A program made the translations under genes and the position numbers. From the NCBI GenBank assembly GCA_964525945.1, contig CAZGKX010000040.1:1-25733 (forward strand): a stretch of 25,733 nucleotides of DNA, written 5' to 3'. The stretch comes from CAZGKX01 sp964525945 (GTDB lineage: Bacteria > Pseudomonadota > Gammaproteobacteria > Legionellales > Legionellaceae). The first letter of the stretch is position 1; the number at the start of each line of letters is the position of its first letter. The notes under the pieces were generated by a model, which had not been told where the DNA came from, did not search any database, and worked only from the letters and a program-made list of their open reading frames with translations. Below are positions 16,278 through 22,812 of this stretch, in pieces.

Positions 16278-17012
16278 TGTTACATCTTGGCGTAATTAGT
16301 TTATTACCAGAGATGTTCACCAGTTTACAATATGGCGTGACCGGCCGTGCAATAGAGCAAGGCTTGGCTAAAATTGACTATTGGAATCCACGCGATTGGG
16401 CGATTAACGCTCACCGTCAGGTGGATGATAAGCCATACGGAGGCGGCCCGGGAATGGTCATGATGTATGAGCCACTGCAAAAAGCCATTCGCCATGCGAA
16501 AAGCCAATTGCCAACGCCGAGTAAAACGGTTTATTTAAGCCCGCAAGGGAAATGCGTTCAACAATGTGAGTTGAACCAGATTGCCAGCAACAAGCAATCT
16601 ATACTTTTTTTAGCCGGGCGTTACGAAGGCATTGATGAGCGAATTATTACGCAGCATGTTGATGAAGAATGGTCGCTCGGAGATTTTGTTTTAAGTGGTG
16701 GTGAAATAGCAGCCATGGTGTTTATAGACGCTATTGTTCGTCTGCTACCAGGAAGTCNNNNNNNNNNAAGATTCATTTATGAATGGGTTGTTGGATTACC
16801 CACACTACACCAGGCCCGCCATTATCGATGGAGAGTCTGTTCCAGACGTGTTGGTTGGCGGATGCCACCGCGACATTGAGCGCTGGCGACGAAAACAATC
16901 GCTTGGTAAAACGTGGCTAAAACGACCCGATTTACTGCAAAAATTAGAGTTAAGTACAGCAGATCAACAACTGCTATTAGAATTTAAACGCGAACACGGT
17001 GATTTAAATTAA
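16277..17012 (+). CDS. trmD: tRNA (guanine-37-N1) methyltransferase TrmD, gapped
   Basis: TrmD makes m1G37 in tRNAs from S-adenosylmethionine, preventing +1 frameshifts. SPOUT-fold motifs are present: the N-terminal HLGVISLLPEMF, DDKPYGGGPGMVMMYEP, the knot LFLAGRYEGIDERI, and WSLGDFVLSGGE. After the gap come DSFMNGLLDYPHYTRP and GGCHRDIERWRRKQSLGKTW. ATG 16277 overlaps the rimM stop by one base. Ten N at 16758-16767 break the frame. Family members have about nine residues between PGS and DSF (LGxxxSAxE), so about 24 bases are missing rather than 10. There is no sign that the gene is really broken. Confidence 0.95.
16758..16767. other. Assembly gap (10 N) inside trmD
   Basis: The left side ends PGS plus a first codon base C and the right side begins with codon positions 2-3 (AA) of a Glu codon before DSF. 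The frame requires a missing length divisible by three; family alignment suggests 24 bases. Confidence 0.9.
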
Positions 17013-17034
17013 GTCACTATTTTAGGAGTAAGCC

Positions 17035-17397
17035 ATGAACATTATTGATCAAATCAATGCGGAGCAAATGCAAGGTAAAACAATCCCCGACTTTAACCCA
17101 GGCGACACAGTTTTGGTTCAAGTGAAAGTAAAAGAGGGCACTCGTGAACGCTTGCAAGCATTTGAAGGCATTGTTATTGCTAAACGTAATCGTGGCTTAA
17201 ATTCTGCTTTCACGGTGCGTAAAATTTCTCACAATGTTGGCGTAGAACGCGTTTTTCAAACCTATAGCCCTGTTGTTGATAGCATTACCGTTAAACGTCG
17301 TGGTGATGTACGCCGCGCCAAATTGTATTATCTACGCAATTTAGCAGGTCGTGCCGCTCGTATTAAAGAAAAATTAGCCGGTAAAAAAGGCGATTAA
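17035..17397 (+). CDS. rplS: 50S ribosomal protein L19
   Basis: L19 sits at the 30S-50S interface. The 120-aa product has the family order: MNIIDQINAEQM, FNPGDTVLVQVKVKEG, RLQAFEGIVIAKRNRGLNSAFTVRKIS, GVERVFQTYSPVVDSI and RRGDVRRAKLYYLRNLAGRAARIKEKL. ATG 17035 is preceded by TAGGAG at seven-base spacing. It is the last gene of the classical rpsP operon, 22 bases after trmD. The alkyltransferase gene begins four bases after its stop, so the transcript may extend further. Confidence 0.98.
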   Translation: MNIIDQINAEQMQGKTIPDFNPGDTVLVQVKVKEGTRERLQAFEGIVIAKRNRGLNSAFTVRKISHNVGVERVFQTYSPVVDSITVKRRGDVRRAKLYYLRNLAGRAARIKEKLAGKKGD

Positions 17398-17401
17398 TTC
17401 A

Positions 17402-17850
17402 TTGCAAAAGCTCATCGTCACAACATTCAAGACACCTGTTGGCTTGCTTGAAGTAAGTTACGATGAGCATTTTTTATACCATGCTACGTTCACCCAGCAA
17501 GACACTACGACCAAACCATTCAATAAAATGGGAACCCTCATTGCTCATGAGCTTGCTGCTTATTTTGCTAATCCCCACCATCGTTTTCANNNNNNNNNNG
17601 CACACCTTATCAGCAACGGGTATGGAAAGAGCTGCTGGTAACACCAGCTGGGCGTACGCTCACTTATGGCGAGCTTGCTAGCACCTTGCAAAGCAGCCCG
17701 CGCGCTGTAGGCCAAGCCTGTAAAAACAACCCTATCGCCCTCTTCATCCCTTGTCACCGCATTGTCGGTAAATTGAACCAGGGTGGCTACATGGGTAACC
17801 CGGATGCCCTTCATTATAAAACGGCATTATTAGCTCACGAAAAAAAATAA
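17402..17850 (+). CDS. ogt: Methylated-DNA--protein-cysteine methyltransferase (Ogt-like), gapped
   Basis: This suicide repair protein transfers alkyl groups from O6-alkylguanine to its own Cys. The N-terminal part (TTG start 17402; LIVTTFKTPVGLLEVSY) is the Ogt ribonuclease-H-like domain. After the gap come TPYQQRVWKELLVTPAGRTL, TYGELAST, the arginine-finger region SSPRAVGQACKNNP and the active site PCHRIV, then NQGGYMGNPDALHYKTALLA, ending HEKK. Ten N at 17590-17599 break the frame; relatives carry about eight to ten residues there, with required length 2 modulo 3, so roughly 23 or 26 bases are missing. The TTG start is supported by AAAGGCGA within the rplS end. No Ada regulatory domain is present. 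Confidence 0.93.
17590..17599. other. Assembly gap (10 N) inside ogt
   Basis: The gap separates ANPHHRF from GTPYQQRVW of one alkyltransferase. The frames on either side differ, so the N count is a placeholder. Confidence 0.9.
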
Positions 17851-17926
17851 GGGCTGTCTTTTAAAAAACCGCCATTTTCTGCAAAAAGAGATATACTCAA
17901 TATATGCCCTCTTGAAGAGTCAATTC

Positions 17927-18205
17927 ATGAAAAAAATAATAATACTATTGACCATGTATTGCTTGCCTATACCGATTGCTTTAGCCAATTGTGACTTGAC
18001 GCAATTTCGTTGGGATTGTGACATTCCCATACAACCCAAACCCACAGCATACGCGAAATCCTTGGTCTATTGTGGTGATACCCATGGTTATATCAGTAAA
18101 CGTCACTATGATTTATTGGTGCGCTACCAACGCGCTAATGTCAATATGAGCCTCACCGTCGATGATGAATACGTTGATAGCCCTTGTATTCCAGCAGGAG
18201 GATAA
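17927..18205 (+). CDS. Small secreted protein with four cysteines
   Basis: I do not recognise this 92-aa protein. It starts MKKIIILLTMYCLPIPIALA, a clear Sec signal peptide with cleavage after ALA. The mature part of about 72 residues has Cys in NCDLT, WDCDIP, VYCGD and SPCIP, enough for two disulfides in the periplasm or outside. It is rich in Tyr and Pro, with GYISKRHYDLLVRYQRANV in the middle. ATG 17927 is preferred to an in-frame TTG at 17912 because GAAGAG lies eight bases before it and the signal peptide then starts properly. It is probably monocistronic: 76 bases separate it from ogt and 114 from the oxygenase gene. Confidence 0.75.
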   Translation: MKKIIILLTMYCLPIPIALANCDLTQFRWDCDIPIQPKPTAYAKSLVYCGDTHGYISKRHYDLLVRYQRANVNMSLTVDDEYVDSPCIPAGG

Positions 18206-18277
18206 ACGCCTGTGTCTTGAAAAAATTCTGTAAAGCAGAGTTGCATGGCATCAAATAGTTAAACCTTCATATTCCTG

Positions 18278-18283
18278 TATAAT
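18278..18283 (+). promoter_or_regulatory. Candidate -10 box for the oxygenase gene
   Basis: A perfect TATAAT at 18278-18283, 36 bases before the ATG at 18320; the -35 is weak. Confidence 0.45.
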
Positions 18284-18319
18284 AAAACCATTGCAGGTAA
18301 TTTTTAACCATGGGGTTTT

Positions 18320-18937
18320 ATGGAATGTGTACAACAAATCGCGGATAATTTATGCCAACATGGATTTTATGTGATTGATAATTTTTTAGACGCACCTTGC
18401 TATGTAAATTTACAACAAAAAATACAAAATATGGATACATCTCAATTTACACCGGCTAAAATAGGACCCACGGTTGCGGCAAAACACCACGCTGACCTAC
18501 GCAATGATCAAATTTATTGGTTAACTAAAAACACTAAAGATGGAACACTGCATACTTATTTCAAAGCCATCGACCACATTATTCAACATTTAAATGAAAC
18601 CTTGTTTCTTGGTTTAACCCATTTTGAAATGCATTTTTCAATTTATCGTCCGGGTAATTTTTATAAAAAACACAGCGATCAATTTTCTAATAACAATGAT
18701 CGCAGGATTTCTTGTGTATATTATTTAAATGAAAATTGGTACTCTGAAGATGGAGGAGAGCTTACACTTTACGATAAACACAACCAAATTTTGGGCAGCA
18801 TTCTTCCCCAAGGCAATCGATTCATTTGTTTCAACAGCGAAATCCTCCATGAAGTACAAACAACCCACCGTACTCGATTAAGTATTGCCGGTTGGTTAAA
18901 AGTACGTCCCACCAATCACCTATGCGATGATTTATAG
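18320..18937 (+). CDS. 2-oxoglutarate/Fe(II)-dependent oxygenase (prolyl-4-hydroxylase-like)
   Basis: This protein has the double-stranded beta-helix oxygenase pattern. The iron triad is visible as H118-x-D120 (KKHSDQF) and H177 (ILHEV), and the 2-oxoglutarate-binding Arg follows at about R186 (TRLSIAGWL). The N-terminal GFYVIDNFLD and the central FSIYRPGNFYKKH and VYYLNENWYSEDGGELTLYD are typical of the prolyl-hydroxylase-like branch (PiuC/Tpa1-type P4Hc domain). Length 205 aa is normal. The substrate is unknown; relatives hydroxylate proline in ribosomal protein or translation-factor substrates or act on small molecules. The gene stands alone, with its own promoter-like TATAAT upstream and 124 bases before pgi. 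Confidence 0.88.
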   Translation: MECVQQIADNLCQHGFYVIDNFLDAPCYVNLQQKIQNMDTSQFTPAKIGPTVAAKHHADLRNDQIYWLTKNTKDGTLHTYFKAIDHIIQHLNETLFLGLTHFEMHFSIYRPGNFYKKHSDQFSNNNDRRISCVYYLNENWYSEDGGELTLYDKHNQILGSILPQGNRFICFNSEILHEVQTTHRTRLSIAGWLKVRPTNHLCDDL

Positions 18938-19061
18938 CTTTTCGGTAATGACCTAGGTGGTTGTGGCAGCATTAAGGCTTAAAAAAAATAGTATAAACCC
19001 TTTATTAATAGTTGCTCATAGCGTTATTATTCGTATAAATTAATATGGAAGCTACTTGATC

Positions 19062-20554
19062 GTGAAGACCACTCATAAACTTGGCACATGGACATCGTTG
19101 AGAGATCATGCCAATCAACTTAAGCTAGTGACGATTGCCTCTTTAAATGAAAATACACCCGATAGAGATCCATTGTTGAGCACCAGTTCCAGTGGCATTT
19201 ATTTAAATTACTCAAACCAACGCCTTACTCATAAAACCCTTGAATTGTTATTTACGCTCGCCGATCAATGCCACTTAAAAGAAAAAATAAAAGCCCTGAT
19301 GGAAGGCAGCAAAATCAATAAGAGCGAACATCGAGCAGCCTTGCATACTGCGCTACGAGCAAAAGACCACGAACCCGTTTGGGTGGATGATCAAAATATA
19401 ATCCGTCAAATTCATGCGGCACTCCATCAAATGAAAACCATTGCAGAGCAATTGAGAGAAAATAAATGGTTTGGATTTTCAGGCAAACCCATCACCGATA
19501 TTGTGAATATAGGCATTGGTGGTTCCGATCTAGGGCCTCGCTTTTGTTTAACCGCTTTGGCTGAATTTACTTGCTCGCACTTGAACTACCATTTTATCTC
19601 CGATGTTGATCCTAACGGTTTTAAAAATACGGTGAATAGCCTAAACCCCGAAACAACGTTGTTTATTATCTCGTCCAAATCGTTCACAACCAAAGAAACG
19701 TTGTACAATGCAAAACAAGCANNNNNNNNNNAGCAAAAGAGTGGATCAACAACCCAGAACACTTGAATAAACACCTGATCGCTGTCACTGCAAATCCTGA
19801 AAAAGCCCATCAATTTGGCATCCAAGAAGTACTCCCTATCTGGGATTGGATTGGTGGACGTTACTCATTATGCTCCGCAATAAATTTAATCACGGCCATT
19901 GCCATTGGTTTTGATGCGTTCATGCAACTGCTGGATGGTGCAAACAGCATGGATATTCATTTCCGCACCACCAATTATGCTCAAAATTTACCCGTGCTTT
20001 TAGCATTAATAGGTATTTGGAATAATAATTTTTTAGACACTCACAATTTGTTGATGTTGACTTACGCCCAACAACTTGAAAAATTTGTCCCATTTGTACA
20101 ACAACTGGACATGGAAAGCAATGGCAAGTCCATTGATAATCAAGGAAATTTTATAGATTTCGTGACCAGTCCCATTGTATGGGGTGGTCCAGGAAACCAA
20201 GCCCAACATAGTTATTACCAACTCTTGTGCCAAGGACGCCATAAAATTACAGCGGATTTTATCACCACCGACGCCTTTGATAACCATATGATCAATAACA
20301 TGTGCAAAGCTAAAATGCAGGTATTAACCCAAGGCATCCATGATCAAAGCAACATCTATGCCCATATTCCCGGCAATGTGCCATTAAACCATATCCGGTT
20401 AAAAAGTTGTGATCCGTTCACGGTCGGTGCGTTGGTAGCTCTGTATGAACATAAAATATTTACCCAAAGTGTCATTTGGGATATCAACCCTTTTGATCAA
20501 CCTGGTGTTGAGAGTGCCAAACGTCATCCGCTCTTTTCAGAAATAGCGGATTAA
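19062..20554 (+). CDS. pgi: Glucose-6-phosphate isomerase, gapped
   Basis: This enzyme interconverts glucose-6-phosphate and fructose-6-phosphate in glycolysis and gluconeogenesis. Signatures: IGIGGSDLGPR, FISDVDPNGF, IISSKSFTTKETL, DWIGGRYSLCSAINL, GANSMDIHFR, MESNGKSID, VWGGPGNQAQHSYYQL and the C-terminal INPFDQPGVESAK. Ten N at 19722-19731 shift the frame, but KETLYNAKQA before the gap and AKEWINNPEHLNKH after it join without any missing residue, as in other Pgi proteins. The contig ends share AGCA, so the gap is probably an unresolved overlap. The start is ambiguous: GTG 19062 (10 bases after GGAAG) or TTG 19056 (4 bases). The length, just under 500 aa, is somewhat shorter than E. coli Pgi (549), mainly at the ends. 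Confidence 0.96.
19722..19731. other. Assembly gap (10 N) inside pgi, probably a contig overlap
   Basis: The left flank ends AAGCA and the right flank begins AGCAAAAG. Merging on AGCA restores one frame (NAKQAKEW) that aligns with the Pgi family without a deletion. Confidence 0.85.
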
Positions 20555-20594
20555 CGATAGTATTCGATGAATCAATACATAGGGGACAATGTTG

Positions 20595-21725
20595 ATGAAA
20601 TCGCTTAAAAATTTAAGAGCGTCTGATCATTTAAACTTCATTCGCAGCTTCGCTGCAGTGATGGTGTTGTTTGCACATTTAAGAAGCTGTTTTTTTGTTC
20701 CCTACGAACACATCGCCTCCCCAACTTTCGTTGTGAAATGTTTATTCATTCTTTCCGGGTGGGGAAGTGAAGCCGTGATCATTTTTTTTGTTTTGAGTGG
20801 ATTTCTGGTAGGGGCGAGTGGTTACTCGCAAATTCGCAACAACACCTATTCTTGGCAAACATACCTTATCAGCCGCTTCACACGCTTGTACGTTGTTTTA
20901 ATCCCTAGCTTGGCGCTCAGTTTTCTCGTTGTTTATTTTGGGGATGGTGTGTTTCTTGGTGCCAGCAAACACCCCGATATTGGTTTAAATGCCTTGGTAA
21001 ATAATATGTTATTTCTTCAAACAAGAACGAGCACGTTTGCCGGCAATTTACCGCTGTGGAGTTTGTCGAATGAATTTTGGTACTATGTCTTGTTTCCTTG
21101 CCTCATGCTGTTTTTAACGACCAAAAGCATGGCAAAAAAAGTAGGATATTTCAGCCTTCAAATGCTCATTTTCTTACTAATTGGTAAAGAAAAATCATTG
21201 TATTTTATCATTTGGTTAATGGGTGTGGGCGTTTATCTATTAAAACCATACTCATTGTTAGCGCACAAGCCGAGATTAAGAACAATAATTTCGACGCTTC
21301 CTTTAATAGGATTGGCTGTTGTATTTATTCTATCCCATTTTTACCATGCCCATTTAAGACTAAGCTACGATTTTGCAAATGCTGGTTTTTTTTCCATCTT
21401 TCTTTATCTTATTTTACAAAACAAGACATTAAGTAGTAACGATTGGTATCATAAATTTGCGACGGAAACATCAGGATGCTCATACACCTTGTATTTGGTG
21501 CATTATCCACTTTTATTATTGTTCATGAAAGTATTGCATGTGGAGTGCAGTTGGCCTTTTGACGTCCAGCATATTTTTTTTAGTGGTTTGATTTTCTTGA
21601 TTATTTTGGGATTTTCGTACTGTTTTTCCCAAATAACAGAGGCTCATACCGACAAAGTTAGAAAATACATCACGCAGCGTGTGGCATTTTTTTCTGCCCT
21701 GGGTCAAACAAGGTTCATGCCTTAG
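20595..21725 (+). CDS. Acyltransferase 3 family membrane protein (OafA/YrhL-like)
   Basis: This is an integral inner membrane acyltransferase of the type that O-acetylates lipopolysaccharide, peptidoglycan or other glycans. About ten hydrophobic segments are visible. Family motifs: the N-terminal LNFIRSFAAVMVLFAH (the catalytic His segment), FFVLSGFLVG, SRFTRLYVVLIPSL (R-x-x-R-like) and NLPLWSLSNEFWYYVLFP, with SYTLYLVHYPLLLLF near the C-terminus. It has no C-terminal SGNH domain. ATG 20595 (MKSLKNLR) is preferred to ATG 20589 because AGGGGA at 20581-20586 is then eight bases upstream. The gene lies 40 bases after pgi and may be co-transcribed. The acceptor is unknown. Confidence 0.9.
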   Translation: MKSLKNLRASDHLNFIRSFAAVMVLFAHLRSCFFVPYEHIASPTFVVKCLFILSGWGSEAVIIFFVLSGFLVGASGYSQIRNNTYSWQTYLISRFTRLYVVLIPSLALSFLVVYFGDGVFLGASKHPDIGLNALVNNMLFLQTRTSTFAGNLPLWSLSNEFWYYVLFPCLMLFLTTKSMAKKVGYFSLQMLIFLLIGKEKSLYFIIWLMGVGVYLLKPYSLLAHKPRLRTIISTLPLIGLAVVFILSHFYHAHLRLSYDFANAGFFSIFLYLILQNKTLSSNDWYHKFATETSGCSYTLYLVHYPLLLLFMKVLHVECSWPFDVQHIFFSGLIFLIILGFSYCFSQITEAHTDKVRKYITQRVAFFSALGQTRFMP

Positions 21726-21792
21726 CACGAATCACCTTATCTCACAGCCCGTGCTTTATTCAAGATAGAAAAGGTACTGTTACCATTTGTAG

Positions 21793-21810
21793 GTTGGACT
21801 TCGGGCCAAC
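21793..21810. repeat. Hairpin with cUUCGg tetraloop
   Basis: GTTGGACTTCGGGCCAAC folds to a 5-bp stem plus a C-G closed TTCG loop with one A-G mismatch. It lies just outside the 3' end of the group II intron remnant. It resembles dispersed intergenic palindromes of the GTTGGGCTTCGGCCCAAC type and could be the hairpin beside which class C introns insert, or a terminator for the acyltransferase gene. Confidence 0.45.
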
Positions 21811-21867
21811 GTAAAACGGGTCTTGGGTGAATAGAATGGCCAGCTCACTCCGACCAAACCCTCCGCA

Positions 21868-21900
21868 GAACCGGACTTGCGGAACTACCGCATCCGGCTC
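21868..21900 (-). ncRNA. Group II intron domain V
   Basis: A 33-nt hairpin: GAGCCGGAT and GTCCGGTTC form the lower stem; GCGG and CCGC form the upper stem with a short loop. The catalytic AGC triad sits at the start of the lower stem, and a two-base AA bulge lies on the 3' side. Domain V is the most conserved part of group II ribozymes. Confidence 0.8.
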
Positions 21901-21936
21901 CCGATAGATCAGTGTCCCCACACATATTCAGTGAAT

Positions 21937-22670
21937 CTAGAACATCGATACAGTTTTCCTTTTCTTCGGGAAACCTGCTATTTCAAGTAATTGAACCAAT
22001 CTGTCCCATGTTACCCTGCGCTTGCCACCACGGCGATTTAACCATCGCAGTATCAAACGCTTTGTCCGCTCAAGGAATTGTCCTACTCGTCTCTGGTTGT
22101 CAGAGACACCATGGTAGTTAGCCCATCCTATTACAACTCGAATGACCGATTTAATCACACCGAAAATGTTTTCCGTGTTTAAATTCCCTCTTAGGTATTT
22201 CTTCATGCTCTTGAGCTTGGTAGCAAATCGATCTTTGCGACTGGTAAACTTAAGTCGCCAAATCCTTTCCGAGCCTTGCCCCAGTAACAAGTGAAACCCA
22301 AAAAGTTGAACGTTGGCAAACGATTTCCTTGTTGGTGAGCCTTGCTTGCAGTGATTATCTGCGATTTCTCAGCGTGCATTTTCAGCCCACCTTTTGCTAA
22401 ACGTTTAGGCAGCACATTATAGAACCGTTGCGCCTCGCTTTGCCTCTCACAAACGAAGACCATATCATCAGCAAAACGGATCAACTCAGCCCGACCATCC
22501 ATGTGAGTTTGTTTGATGCTGCCAAACCACTCATCGATAACATGGTGCAGGTATACATTAGCCAATATTGGCGACAAAATGGACCCTTGCGGACAACTTC
22601 GGGTGTTTTTCGTTTCTCGTTTACCTTCCATGATTGGTGCAGTTATCAAGACTTCGATTAGTCTTATAAA
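21937..22670 (-). pseudogene. Group II intron reverse transcriptase/maturase, truncated and frameshifted
   Basis: The surviving protein begins near motif RT3/4 (RLIEVLITAPIMEG) and includes SCPQGSILSPILANVYLH, the polymerase motif RFADDMVF (FADD in place of YADD), LAKGGLKMHAEKSQI and FNFLGFTCYWGKARKGF. The frame then changes. The maturase/thumb domain continues in another frame as RLKFTSRKDRFATKLKSMKK, GVIKSVIRVVIGWANYHGVS, ending KKRKTVSMF. One missing base in the AAA at 22260-22262 (plus strand) explains the shift. RT0-RT3 are absent and there is no endonuclease domain. It cannot make an active enzyme. Confidence 0.85.
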
Positions 22671-22773
22671 CCGGCGGGACTTTCACCCGCAAGCTATGTA
22701 CAGCTTTGCCTGGCGCACTTTAAGCCCCCCCAAAATTCTCAGCCCAAAATAAAACAAAATTTTCGAATCAAGC

Positions 22774-22779
22774 TATAAT
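22774..22779 (+). promoter_or_regulatory. Candidate -10 box of the 817-aa gene
   Basis: A perfect TATAAT, 33 bases before the ATG at 22813, in the short spacer between the intron 5' end and the gene; the -35 region (AAAACA) is weak. Confidence 0.5.
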
Positions 22780-22812
22780 AAAGGCATACCGGATCAAAAA
22801 CGATACCAGCCT

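Larger units (their letters stand above)
21827..22718 (-). mobile_element. Degenerate, internally deleted group II intron
   Basis: On the minus strand the element starts GTGCGCCAGGCAAAGC at 22718 with a GGGTGAAAGTCCC-type stem typical of group II 5' ends. It then jumps directly into the middle of a reverse transcriptase and ends with a 33-nt domain V hairpin at 21868-21900 (GAGCCGGATGCGG and the matching CCGCAAGTCCGGTTC, with the AGC triad) and a short domain VI. The 3' boundary near 21827 (..TTCAC) is estimated. Total length is about 890 bases against 2-3 kb for intact introns: most of domain I to domain IV and the first third of the reverse transcriptase are deleted. Confidence 0.8.

Noticed and set aside
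16277..17012. trmD as a frameshifted pseudogene
   Set aside because: The frame change coincides exactly with the 10-N gap and all motifs are intact.
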